64,000 bases of DNA, from assembly GCA_903866275.1 (NCBI GenBank), contig CAIPMU010000011.1, positions 310,001 to 374,000 on the forward strand, given 5' to 3'. Under the pieces are notes generated by a model. That model did not search any database. It worked only from the letters and a program-made list of their open reading frames with translations, and was not told the DNA's origin. Positions 47,051-56,255 of the stretch are shown here, one piece after another (within the stretch, counting starts at the first letter, position 1; the number at the start of each line of letters is the position of its first letter). The position numbers were made by a program, and so were the translations under genes. Source of the stretch: Vampirovibrio chlorellavorus. Its GTDB lineage: Bacteria > Cyanobacteriota > Vampirovibrionia > Vampirovibrionales > Vampirovibrionaceae.

Positions 47051-47962
47051 CTAAAGCGCGTGAACACAAGCCTCCCAAAAGCGTTGAAGTTCCGCATATG
47101 CGCCAATGATCGCCTTCATCTGCTCTTCGCTGCCAGTGGGCAGATCAGGGTGATAGCGCAGGGTCAGCTGACGATACTGTTTCTTGACCGTCTCCTGAGA
47201 AGCACCATAAGGCACCTGTAAAGTCTGATAGGCCTGCAGCACAGCATGATCCGGGCTATGAGTCCGGGGTGTTTTTGAGCCTGACGAGGTGTGCTGTTGT
47301 TGGCGCTGCCCAGCACCCCAGCCATGACCGTCATGGGCACGGGGATTCTCTTCGCCCATCAGGTCACACCAGTCATCAAAGGTAAATTCATGGCAATGGG
47401 CGGCGTGAGCCTGAGCGTGATGGATCTTGTCGTAGTTCTTTTTATAGGTCTCCACATCCTTGCGAAACTGGGTAAACCAGGCCTGACGCTCCTCGCCGGA
47501 GGCCCGGATAAAGGCGTCAATCTTCTTGAAAGAATCCAGCGTGAAGTAATGGCGCCAGTTTACGTCCCGCCCGGTGAGATTCAACTCATAGTCCCGCAGA
47601 CTTTCCAGCAAGGCTTTATCCGCCGAGGGGACTTTCTGGCGGAAGTATTCAATGATCCGCAGCTTGTACTGCCCCCGCTTTTCGGCATTTTCCACCCGAT
47701 GGCTGGCCTTGTGATTATGGTAATCCTGAATCTCCCGCCGGAGTTGCCGCTGCAAGGCGGGGGCCAGCTTCTGCAACACCCGATCTGCACTCAACTGAGT
47801 GGGAGCGACCCAATCGATCGTCTTGAAAAATTCCAACAGCCGTTTTTCCCGAAACGCCGTGTTGCCCGACAGCAAATAGACCTCCAACTGACGTTTACTA
47901 TCGGCGGACAAATGGGCGTAGACGGGCAAGGGATGCTCCGTAAAAAAAGCGGTCTGAGACAT
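47051..47962 (-). CDS. Protein with C-terminal J domain
   Basis: 303 aa from the ATG at 47962; a longer frame exists but lacks a better start. Residues 1-230 are soluble, rich in Lys, Arg, His and aromatic residues, and match no family I know. The last 65 residues are a J domain (VLQAYQTLQVPYGASQETVK, then LRYHPDLPTG with HPD). A J domain at the C-terminus is uncommon; the N-terminal part probably brings clients to DnaK. A TATTAT box ends 9 nt before the ATG with no Shine-Dalgarno, so the leader is short or absent. Confidence 0.78.
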   Translation of the reverse strand: MSQTAFFTEHPLPVYAHLSADSKRQLEVYLLSGNTAFREKRLLEFFKTIDWVAPTQLSADRVLQKLAPALQRQLRREIQDYHNHKASHRVENAEKRGQYKLRIIEYFRQKVPSADKALLESLRDYELNLTGRDVNWRHYFTLDSFKKIDAFIRASGEERQAWFTQFRKDVETYKKNYDKIHHAQAHAAHCHEFTFDDWCDLMGEENPRAHDGHGWGAGQRQQQHTSSGSKTPRTHSPDHAVLQAYQTLQVPYGASQETVKKQYRQLTLRYHPDLPTGSEEQMKAIIGAYAELQRFWEACVHAL

Positions 47963-48110
47963 AACCCCAGAATAATACCATTTTGGTTCAGACAATTGCG
48001 CTGTCATTCACGGTAAGGTTGACCACAAATCCACTAGGCACAGGTTAGCCATGACTGCAAAACGGCTTACACTAAAAGCATCTCGCCCTCAAACGTAAAG
48101 GCTCACCGTC

Positions 48111-48743
48111 TTGCCAACCTTACACATCCCCTGGAAAGCTTGGCTGCTCATTATGGTCGGATTTATTCTGCTGGCCAGCCCTTTGGCAATGGCAGCATAC
48201 AAAGGACCACCCCATTCCGCCCCCGTGGAACGCACCGAACCGGATCCCCGGTTTATTCAGTATGCCTTGCCGGCAGGTAGCGCCTTTCAGATTCTCCTGC
48301 AAACGCCGCTGAGTACGGCCATTAACCAGCTGAAAGATCCCGTGGAAGGAGTCATGGATCACAATCTCTATCTGAATGAGGAGCTGATCCTGACCAAAAA
48401 CACCCGCTTCACCGGGTATATCTCCAGGCTGGTGCCGCCCATTCAGGGACGCAACGGCATCTTGCAGGTCATGTTCAAAGAAGTGACCACTGAGGACGGA
48501 GAAAAACTACCCATCGTGGCCCATGTCCGAACCGAACGCACCGATCACCAATGGGGCGGAGAAATCACGCCCGGCACCAAGCCCATGCTTTCCACCCAGC
48601 GGGTTTACGGGCTGGGCGAGTACAACCGCATCGTCTTCGGCGGGCCGCGCGCCATGGGAAAAGAGATCGAAATTCTCCCCGGCGAACACTGGATATTAAT
48701 TCTGGAGCAACCGCTGGTGCTGCTAAAGCCAAAGACAGACTGA
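48111..48743 (+). CDS. Exported protein of unknown function (210 aa)
   Basis: 210 aa from a TTG with AAAGG at a fitting distance. The signal peptide is KAWLLIMVGFILLASPLAMA, with cleavage after about residue 28. The mature part begins with a Pro-rich stretch, then a beta-rich domain (RFIQYALPAGSAFQILLQTP, then NEELILTKNTRFTGYISRLV). That pattern loosely recalls the periplasmic barrel of VirB10/TrbI proteins, but no secretion genes are nearby and the match is by eye only. Localisation: periplasm. No operon partner. Confidence 0.7.
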   Translation: MPTLHIPWKAWLLIMVGFILLASPLAMAAYKGPPHSAPVERTEPDPRFIQYALPAGSAFQILLQTPLSTAINQLKDPVEGVMDHNLYLNEELILTKNTRFTGYISRLVPPIQGRNGILQVMFKEVTTEDGEKLPIVAHVRTERTDHQWGGEITPGTKPMLSTQRVYGLGEYNRIVFGGPRAMGKEIEILPGEHWILILEQPLVLLKPKTD

Positions 48744-48926
48744 GAGATCAGGAACTGCTGATTTTATATGTCAGTAATTTTAGTTAGGACTTATGCCTCG
48801 AAATGTTATTGCATGCAAAACAGGGCGAGGTGGAGACTGGTCAAATCAGCAACTTCAACTGGTAGATTTGTAGATGTTTGAATCACTCTGGGAGACTGCA
48901 TTTTTTAATTGGATTGATAGAAACAG

Positions 48927-49517
48927 TTACCAGCTAAACCAAGCGGGATCCCAGCTGGCAACAGGACCAAAAGAGGAGCCGCAAGTTGTGGTGGGATTCA
49001 ACATTTTTCCATAGCTAGCGAGTCGGCCAGTGGGGTAAAGGATGAAGCCAATCGATTGAAATCCGGAAACGTAAATGCCATCGGGGTCAAACATTAGTCT
49101 TACGGCATAAGGCTCTGTGGTGCCCCCAAAAGTGCAGCTTTCATATCGAAGTCTGCCACCATTATGCAGGATTAAGCACGGGTTTGCATTGTCACAGGCG
49201 GCAGTACTGGTGGTATCCGTTGCGTGGTTAATGAGTGTGCCGGAACTGTCGATCTTGACGTAGTTGAGATAGGGCGTCAAATCTCCAAACTTTGTTGATG
49301 ATGTGAGTTGATTTTGGAGTTTATACTGTGAAAAGCCTGCAGCGATGACACTGGCCGCCTCATGTGCGGTTGTGTTATATTGCGCATTTTGGCTACTGGT
49401 GAGTATTTTGGGGATAACAAATGTGCCAATGACCCCCAGTAGGGCAAGTGAAATCAGAAGTTCTGCCAGCGTAAAGCCCCGGAATGGGATGTGAAATTGT
49501 TGAGGGGCCAAGGTCAT
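48927..49517 (-). CDS. Type IV prepilin-like protein
   Basis: 196 aa. The prepilin leader ends in FRG, followed by FTLAELLISLALLGVIGTFV: cleavage after Gly14, Phe+1, Glu+5, and the hydrophobic helix that packs in the pilus. The C-terminal region contains four Cys (two likely disulfides). It is probably a major or minor pilin/pseudopilin assembled by the PilB/PilC machine encoded at 33.2-36.3 kb. A good AAAGGA site precedes the ATG. Lower GC than its neighbours. Single gene. Confidence 0.88.
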   Translation of the reverse strand: MTLAPQQFHIPFRGFTLAELLISLALLGVIGTFVIPKILTSSQNAQYNTTAHEAASVIAAGFSQYKLQNQLTSSTKFGDLTPYLNYVKIDSSGTLINHATDTTSTAACDNANPCLILHNGGRLRYESCTFGGTTEPYAVRLMFDPDGIYVSGFQSIGFILYPTGRLASYGKMLNPTTTCGSSFGPVASWDPAWFSW

Positions 49518-49658
49518 GCTTCGGTCCTTTAGTTAGAATGAAAGATTGATCCAAACTATTCGACATCAACCTGATCATCATCCCCTGGTTTCCCGGACGT
49601 GCCAGAATGACCTAAGGGTAACCATCGCAGATTCTTTTAGGTCGTGGAAGAAGTGTTT

Positions 49659-50000
49659 CTAATGAACGGCTTCCGCTTCGTCCTGAAAGATATCGATGGT
49701 TTTGTTCAGGTTGGTCAGGTTCACCAGATTGTTGACGTAGCTTTGCAGGCCAAACGCGCCAAACTTGCCGCCGGCCTCTTCGCAAACACGCTTGCAAAAC
49801 AGGATCACGCCCAAGCCAGAACTATCCATAAAGCTGACTTTGGAAAGATTTAAGACCACTTCCTTGCGGCCTTGGGCCACAATCCCAGCCACCGCAGACT
49901 TAATGGCTTCGCAATTACGAAAGTCCACATTCTGGGTCTCAATATCCACAATGGTTTTAGAACCACTCTCACGACTGTTAATTTTGGTATCTGAGCTCAT
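49659..50000 (-). CDS. STAS-domain anti-sigma factor antagonist (RsbV-like)
   Basis: 113 aa. The ATG at 50000 is favoured by TAGGGAG upstream; the frame is open 8 codons further. Single STAS domain with the conserved LSKVSFMDSSGLGVI, the DSSG Ser being the usual phosphorylation site. In partner-switching, the unphosphorylated form binds an anti-sigma kinase and frees a sigma factor or other output. No RsbW-type kinase or PP2C phosphatase is adjacent, so the partners are elsewhere. Confidence 0.9.
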   Translation of the reverse strand: MSSDTKINSRESGSKTIVDIETQNVDFRNCEAIKSAVAGIVAQGRKEVVLNLSKVSFMDSSGLGVILFCKRVCEEAGGKFGAFGLQSYVNNLVNLTNLNKTIDIFQDEAEAVH

Positions 50001-50281
50001 GTGCCACTCCCTATCATCAACCATCTTAATATTCTTCTATCCCTCCATTTTGTGCAAGGGGTTACTCTTCCCTTCGCCACAGAATCCATTATTCAATGGA
50101 GGGTCCATTTCTGAAGCCAGCAAGGAGGTTACAACCAAGTCGTCCCTGCAAGGGGAAACTGAATAATCTCAAATGTGGATCTTTAATTTTGCGTTCGCTA
50201 CACTGGTAGGGAAACCGTGGGCAAGCGCAACCCGCCACCCACGCCCGTGTGAAGAACAACGCAAGCAAAAAAGGACAGGCA

Positions 50282-52993
50282 ATGACGCTTTCTGGAACCC
50301 TCTCTGGCGCAACGATTCGTGAAAAATTCATTCGCTTTTTTGCCGAAAAACACGGGCACAAGCACCAACCCAGCGCCAGCCTGGTGCCCAGCAACCCCAC
50401 GGTTTTGCTCACCCCTGCGGGTATGCTACCCTTTGTCCCCATCTTTTTGGGAATTGAACCGCCCCCCAGCCCGCCGCGTACGGTCAGTGTGCAAAAATGC
50501 GCGCGCGTCAGCGGCAAGGCCTCGGATTTAGAGTTCGTGGGCCGCACCCCGCGCCATCATACGTTCTTTGAAATGCTGGGCAACTTCAGCTTTGGCGACT
50601 ACTTCAAACGCGAGGCCATCACCTGGGCCTGGGCCTTCATCACCGAGGAACTGCAACTCCCCAAGGAAAAACTCTGGGTCACCGTATTTCAGGATGACGA
50701 TGAGGCCCGCCAGATTTGGCATGACGTGGCTGGCATTCCTTTAAACAAAATCATCAGCCGCAGCGAGAAAGACAACTTCTGGGGCCCCCCTGGCCCCACC
50801 GGCCCTTGCGGCCCCTGCTCGGAAATCTTCTTTGATCGGGGCGGCCTGCCTGCCGGTTCGCCAGAAGACAACGCAGAACTGCTCGATGAAGATCGTTTTG
50901 TGGAAATCTGGAATCTGGTGTTCATGCAACTGTTTCAGGATGAAACCGGCAAGCGCACCCCGCTGGAAAACAAAAACGTGGATACCGGCATGGGCCTCGA
51001 GCGCATCGCCATGGTGATTCAGGGCAAGAATAATACCTTTGAAACCGATCTGCTTTTCCCGTTGGTGGATCAGGTGTCCAAGCTGTGCAAAATTCCTTAT
51101 AAGCAAAACGACAAAACCGATGTGGCCATGAAAATCGTGGCCGATCATATTCGTTGCATCAGCTTTGCCATTGCCGATGGCATTACCCCCAGCAACGAGG
51201 GTCGGGGCTATATCATGCGCATGCTGTTGCGCCGAGCCGTGCGCTACGGCAAGAAACATCTGGGCTTCCAGGAACCCTTCCTCTATCAGTTGGTTTCCAC
51301 GGTTCGCAATCATTATCAGGATCCCTACGAGGAACTGAAAACCCGCTACAACCACATTGTAGAAACCGTCAAGCTGGAAGAAAAACGCTTTTTAGAAACG
51401 CTTGAGCGGGGCTCCAAAATTCTGGATGAAACGCTGGCCAGCCTCAAAGCCAACGGGCAAAGCGTGGTTTCCGGAGAAGATGTGTTTAAGTTATACGACA
51501 CCTTTGGTTTCCCGGTGGAACTGACCCATGACATGGCCGCTGAAGAAGGCTTTAGCATTGATGTCGAAGGCTTTGAAGCCGCCATGGCTTCTCAGCGGGA
51601 CAAGGGCCGCACGGCTCGCGGCAAGGGCGGGGCCATCGTCAAGGATATGGTCTATAGCGACATTCTGGAGCGGGTAGGCTCCACGCAATTCGTGGGGTAT
51701 GACACCCTCAACACAATAGCCACCGTAAAAGCCCTGATTGTGGACGGTCAGGAAGTGGAGCAGGTCAGCGGCACCAACCAGCCCTTTGAAGCCATTCTGG
51801 ATGTTACCCCCTTCTACGCCGAATCCGGCGGCCAGGTCGGCGATCGCGGCTCATTCTCCATCGAGACTGGCCACTTGGGGCTGACCGTGGTGGTCAACGA
51901 CACCATCAAAGTCGGCGAGCTATTCGTGCATCAGTGTCTCTACGATCAAGGCGAAGGGCTCAAAGTCGGCGACAAGATCTCCGCACAAGTCGATCCCTTA
52001 TCCCGGCAGCAAGCCGCCATTCATCACACGGCCACCCACTTGCTGCAAGGGGCGCTGCGCGAAGTGTTGGGCGATGCCATCACGCAGGCGGGCTCGCATG
52101 TCTCCTCGGAAGGGGCGCGCTTTGACTTTACCTTCAATCGCGGGGTAAAGCCGGAAGAGTTAGCGCGGGTTGAATTTTTAATCAACAAATGGATTCAGGA
52201 AAACATGGCCCGCACCGTGGCCGAAATGGACATTGAACAGGCCCGCGTGAGCGGTGCCATTTTAATGGCCGGTGAAAAATATGGCGAACGCGTGCGGGTG
52301 GTCTCCTACGGAGAAGCCAGCAAGGAATTATGCGGTGGCACCCATGTCCATCAATTGGGTGAAATTGCACTGGTCAAAATTGTCTCGGAAGGCGCCATTG
52401 CCTCTGGAATTCGGCGGATTGAACTGGTGGCGGGCGAAAAAGCCTACAAACAGTTCAAGCAACTGGAAGCCGAAATGCGAGACATGGCTGAGCTGCTGAA
52501 AGCGCCCATTCGGGAAGTGCCCGGCAAAGTTCAAAAACTGGTGGACGAATTAAAAAACCGGGACAAAATCATTAAACAAATGGAAGAAAAATTGGCCTTG
52601 CAGGAAGTGTTAAGCCTCAAAGCCCAAATGTCCTCCGACCCGCCTGTTTTGGTGCAAGCGCTCAAAGGCTACAGCGTTGACGGGCTCAAACTGGTGGCCG
52701 AAAAATTAGCCAAAGCAGTGGGTCCGCATATTATTCTGCTGGCCAGCGATGCCGACCAAAAAGCCGCCTTTGTGGCCAGTGTTAGTGACAATTTCATTCA
52801 ACAAGGCGTCAAAGCGGGCGATCTCGTGAAATTAGCAGCCCAAATTTGTGATGGTGGTGGTGGCGGCAAACCCAACTTCGCCCAAGCAGGCGGAAAAGAT
52901 CCCGGCAAATTGACCGAGGCCATTAAAGCCGTAAAACAGGAGCTGGCCAAAAAATCCCTTCAACCCGCCACTGCAGAAGCGGCATCCTCCTGA
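50282..52993 (+). CDS. alaS: Alanyl-tRNA synthetase
   Basis: 903 aa class II synthetase. The ATG at 50282 follows AAAAAGGACAGG; a GTG at 50249 is less likely. Aminoacylation domain: RTVSVQKCARVSGK, then HHTFFEMLGNFSFGDYFK and the GMGLERIAMV motif. Editing domain: HHTATHLLQGALREVLG and CGGTHVHQLGEI (zinc/editing residues). The C-terminal DHHA1-like part (DGGGGGKPNFAQAGG) is complete. It charges tRNA-Ala and clears mischarged Ser or Gly. Confidence 0.97.
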   Translation: MTLSGTLSGATIREKFIRFFAEKHGHKHQPSASLVPSNPTVLLTPAGMLPFVPIFLGIEPPPSPPRTVSVQKCARVSGKASDLEFVGRTPRHHTFFEMLGNFSFGDYFKREAITWAWAFITEELQLPKEKLWVTVFQDDDEARQIWHDVAGIPLNKIISRSEKDNFWGPPGPTGPCGPCSEIFFDRGGLPAGSPEDNAELLDEDRFVEIWNLVFMQLFQDETGKRTPLENKNVDTGMGLERIAMVIQGKNNTFETDLLFPLVDQVSKLCKIPYKQNDKTDVAMKIVADHIRCISFAIADGITPSNEGRGYIMRMLLRRAVRYGKKHLGFQEPFLYQLVSTVRNHYQDPYEELKTRYNHIVETVKLEEKRFLETLERGSKILDETLASLKANGQSVVSGEDVFKLYDTFGFPVELTHDMAAEEGFSIDVEGFEAAMASQRDKGRTARGKGGAIVKDMVYSDILERVGSTQFVGYDTLNTIATVKALIVDGQEVEQVSGTNQPFEAILDVTPFYAESGGQVGDRGSFSIETGHLGLTVVVNDTIKVGELFVHQCLYDQGEGLKVGDKISAQVDPLSRQQAAIHHTATHLLQGALREVLGDAITQAGSHVSSEGARFDFTFNRGVKPEELARVEFLINKWIQENMARTVAEMDIEQARVSGAILMAGEKYGERVRVVSYGEASKELCGGTHVHQLGEIALVKIVSEGAIASGIRRIELVAGEKAYKQFKQLEAEMRDMAELLKAPIREVPGKVQKLVDELKNRDKIIKQMEEKLALQEVLSLKAQMSSDPPVLVQALKGYSVDGLKLVAEKLAKAVGPHIILLASDADQKAAFVASVSDNFIQQGVKAGDLVKLAAQICDGGGGGKPNFAQAGGKDPGKLTEAIKAVKQELAKKSLQPATAEAASS

Positions 52994-53300
52994 TTACCGA
53001 GCCGAAATTCAAATCACATTAAACATTTAAGGTGATTCGCGATAAAGATTTTGCAAAGAATCCCGATGCAAAGACCTTCGCCTTTTTATAATGAAGGAGT
53101 AGAAAAGTCTGATTGGCTTGGAATTAAGATCTTATGAAGAGTACCCGGATGATCATTGGCAACGAGAATTGGAGGTGATAGCATTAGTTATCTCTCGAAG
53201 GTTGCTTTTTGTTTTGGTGGGTAAAAAGAACTTTCAATTAATTAGGTAGGTTAAGGTAAAGTCATAATTGTTATTGAACCAAATAGGAGTTGAGTTAGAT
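52994..53300. other. Long leader region upstream of the porin
   Basis: 307 bp, AT-rich. A 14-codon ORF (53134-53178) ends within a perfect GGAGGTGA, but no start codon follows that site at a working distance. The porin's own GGAG lies just before its ATG. No terminator for alaS and no RNA gene were recognised. Confidence 0.45.
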
Positions 53301-55118
53301 ATGACTTCAAGAAGAGTTACACCATTGCTCCTCGCAGCAAGCATCTTTTTAACAGGTGCTACCGGTGCCTTCGTTGGTTCGACGACGTCCGCCCACGCTA
53401 TCACCAGCGTGGATGAGTTGACTGATGTAAACCATAGCCACTGGGCGTATGATGCGCTCCGTGACTTGGTTGAAAAGTACGACGTCATCGAAGGTTACCC
53501 CGATCACACTTTCCGCGGCGAGCGCACTGCGACCCGTTGGGAATTGGCTGCTGCCCTGAACGCGTTGATCAAGTCCGTGGGTCGTGACTTGGCTCGCTTA
53601 GGCGCTGAAAAAGCTGATAAAGCTGATTTGGAAACCCTGGCTAAACTGCAAGACGAGTTCAAAAATGAACTGGCTGCTCTGCAAGCTCGCACCGACGCTC
53701 TCGAATCCCGCGCAAGCGCTATCGAAGCGAAAAACGCCGAGCAAGATCAGCGCTTGAGCTTGCTGGAAAGAACTCAAATTCATGGTGATGCCAGCATCGG
53801 TGGTTTCTCCGATATCGGCAACCAAGGCACTCGTCGTCCCGGGATCGTGGGCGGTGGTCGTGACGGCATTCGTGACGCCATCTCCGCTGTTGGCCGGCTG
53901 CGCTTGACCCTGGATATTCCGGTGAAAGAAGACAAAGAAGACTCCAAAGTGGGCGCTGGCGAAATCCACGCTCGTTTAATTGGCGCTTTCGGTCGGATTT
54001 CTCCGAACGGTGCTAACGTGAACAACTTTGGTGCTTTTGGCTCCTACAACAGCGTGTCCCGTATTGCTAGCGATGCTTCCGCTAACAACGAAGGCACCTC
54101 TGCTGGAACCGCCAATACCCGTACCAACCTGTACATCGAAGACATGCACTACCACCAACACCTGAAGTCCGGCATTCCCTTGCTGACAGACTGGATGTTG
54201 GGTGCTGGCAGCAATGACGACAAATGGGCCACCACCGGTGACCTGTACTTGGGTCAATTGCCCTGGCGCTACCTGTACGACAAGAGCCCATACCGTGGCA
54301 ACGAACAAAACCAGTTCCAGAACACCGCGTTCGTGAACACCCCCGGTATTGCCATCAACCAGTCTCAAGCCACTCTCGCTTACCAATGGCACCAAAAATT
54401 GGGCTCGGATAATCTGAGTGCTGATTTGACCACTGGTTTGGGCACCGCTACCGCTGCCAACGCTTTGAACGGTTTGAACCTGACCTATGAAGGTCGCTTG
54501 AACTACAAAGTGGCTGACTTGGCTGGTAACTTCTACGGTGGTGGCTACCACGTGTGGAACAATGGCAACGGCAACTTCAACAATGGCACCACTGCCACTG
54601 TGAACCGTGCCGGTGTCGCTGGTGGCTCCCAGAAAAACACCACCAACTCACTGTACGTGGGTTGGAACCAGGAATGGTACAAAGGAATTGGTACCACCTT
54701 CAACTACAACTACAACAACAAAGGTGCTAGCAACTTCCTGATGAACTCCGTGAACCCGTTGATCGGCGCCAACAACGCTGTGAGCGGAACCGGCGCGGCC
54801 ATCAACGCCATCGGTGTTCGTCAATCCTTCTCCGGTGTGTTGAGCGTTCCGATGAAAGTATTCGGCGTTCGCGAGAACGATACCTTCGGTATCGGCTACG
54901 CGCTGGTCGGACTCTACTCCGATCAACTCGGCGGCACCAAAACATCGGCTAGCCGTTTCAAAAATGCTTACGAGCACACTGCTGAGGCTTACTACAAGTA
55001 CGCTGTGAACGATGCAATCTCCATCGTGCCTAGCTTGCAAGTAATCAGCAACAGCTTGGGTGTTCAACAAAATGGTCTGACTTGGGTCATCGGTCTGCGT
55101 ACCAGCTACGCATTCTAG
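53301..55118 (+). CDS. SLH-domain outer-membrane porin (OprB-like)
   Basis: 605 aa. The ATG at 53301 has GGAG upstream; a TTG at 53268 is less likely. The signal peptide ends near SAHA. One SLH domain follows (about 38-90: ELTDVNHSHWAYDALRDLV, EGYPDHTFRGERTATRWELA), anchoring to peptidoglycan or its polymer. A coiled coil (about 100-150: LDEF/LEAL-type heptads) is next, then a long beta-barrel ending in YAF, the C-terminal aromatic signal of outer-membrane proteins. This layout is that of cyanobacterial SomA/B-type porins. Codon use favours GCT, CGT and GGT, unlike neighbours, so very high expression is likely. A strong terminator follows. Confidence 0.92.
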   Translation: MTSRRVTPLLLAASIFLTGATGAFVGSTTSAHAITSVDELTDVNHSHWAYDALRDLVEKYDVIEGYPDHTFRGERTATRWELAAALNALIKSVGRDLARLGAEKADKADLETLAKLQDEFKNELAALQARTDALESRASAIEAKNAEQDQRLSLLERTQIHGDASIGGFSDIGNQGTRRPGIVGGGRDGIRDAISAVGRLRLTLDIPVKEDKEDSKVGAGEIHARLIGAFGRISPNGANVNNFGAFGSYNSVSRIASDASANNEGTSAGTANTRTNLYIEDMHYHQHLKSGIPLLTDWMLGAGSNDDKWATTGDLYLGQLPWRYLYDKSPYRGNEQNQFQNTAFVNTPGIAINQSQATLAYQWHQKLGSDNLSADLTTGLGTATAANALNGLNLTYEGRLNYKVADLAGNFYGGGYHVWNNGNGNFNNGTTATVNRAGVAGGSQKNTTNSLYVGWNQEWYKGIGTTFNYNYNNKGASNFLMNSVNPLIGANNAVSGTGAAINAIGVRQSFSGVLSVPMKVFGVRENDTFGIGYALVGLYSDQLGGTKTSASRFKNAYEHTAEAYYKYAVNDAISIVPSLQVISNSLGVQQNGLTWVIGLRTSYAF

Positions 55119-55139
55119 GACTTACAAGCCAAGAATCGA

Positions 55140-55173
55140 AAACACCCTGGGTTTCGGCCCAGGGTGTTTTTTT
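55140..55173. terminator. Rho-independent terminator of the porin
   Basis: AACACCCTGGG-TTTCGG-CCCAGGGTGTT and seven T. Long GC-rich stem; among the strongest terminators in the window. Confidence 0.92.
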
Positions 55174-55356
55174 ATCTGACAATTACATGACTCAAGCCGG
55201 CTCAAATCACCCGCCATCCCGAAAACGAGCCAAATCCGCATGAATGTTTCTAGCCACTTTCAGACCCGCTCATTTTTAGACGGGATCCATTCCATCCACA
55301 CCGATCCAAAACAGCCTCAACCCCACATCCCTCTGGAGGTCTAAAGCAGAGACTGT

Positions 55357-56076
55357 CTAATGCGTTTCCGCCAGGCGATGACTTGCAAACGAGTACAACT
55401 GCGCCGGTCGGTGATAACCTTCCATCTTGGTTTCCCCGGTATCTTTCAGGAGATCCGAGGCCAGAATTTTTTTGCGGAAATTGCGTTTATCCAACTGCTT
55501 AGCCAAAACCAGCTCGTATACGCGCTGCAGCTCCGTTAGGGTAAATTTGTCAGGCAATAACTGAAAGGCGACTGAGGTATCCTGCAAATGGCGTTTCAAT
55601 TTGGCTAACGCTTTTTTCACAATCTCCTCGTGATCAAAACCCAATTCCGGCAGTTCATTGACGCTGAACCAGCCCACTTCTTCCGCGTTGGCGTGTGCTT
55701 CCACCTGAAGTTTTTCAGCGCTAACCAGCGCGTAATAGGCCACCGTGATAACTCGCGCACGGGGATCGCGATCCGGTTGCCCAAAAGAGCCCAACTGCTC
55801 CAGGTAAATACTATCGACATTGGTTTCTTCATACAAACGACGACTGGCCGCCTGCTCCAGGGTTTCTCCCACATGAATGAAACCACCTGGAATGGCCCAC
55901 ATATGATCAAAGGGTGGTTGTTTCCGCTGAATCAGCAACACTTTCAACTGATTCTGAATCACCGTGCACAACACAATATCCACGGTCACCAAAGGGGTCT
56001 CATAGCATGACAAGGCCGTGCCATTACCAGATCCAGTCTTACTTTTCTGAATTGTTTCAATAAAGCTGTCGCTCAT
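55357..56076 (-). CDS. Nudix-related transcriptional regulator (NrtR-like)
   Basis: 239 aa from the ATG at 56076. The N-terminal Nudix domain has GGFIHVGETLEQAASRRLYE followed by ET: the Nudix box keeps Gly, the first Glu and the Glu pair, but its RE is RR, which weakens or abolishes hydrolysis. The C-terminal winged helix (about 165-239: FTLTELQRVYELVLAKQLDK, RNFRKKILASDLL) is the NrtR DNA-binding domain. NrtR proteins sense ADP-ribose-type ligands and repress NAD or sugar genes. No NAD gene is adjacent. A plain Nudix hydrolase is the alternative reading. Confidence 0.85.
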   Translation of the reverse strand: MSDSFIETIQKSKTGSGNGTALSCYETPLVTVDIVLCTVIQNQLKVLLIQRKQPPFDHMWAIPGGFIHVGETLEQAASRRLYEETNVDSIYLEQLGSFGQPDRDPRARVITVAYYALVSAEKLQVEAHANAEEVGWFSVNELPELGFDHEEIVKKALAKLKRHLQDTSVAFQLLPDKFTLTELQRVYELVLAKQLDKRNFRKKILASDLLKDTGETKMEGYHRPAQLYSFASHRLAETH

Positions 56077-56255
56077 TGGATAATCCCATTCATTGCTGAA
56101 GACTGATTTACAGAGACCAAAGCCTCTTGCCAATTCATATCAGACCCTGATGACTGTAGTTTAGACCGAACCTAACATATCCGCTACAACTATCATACTG
56201 TAAAAATGGGTATTTTCAACGCCAACACCGCATAAAGCCCGATTGGAGGCAGCAA

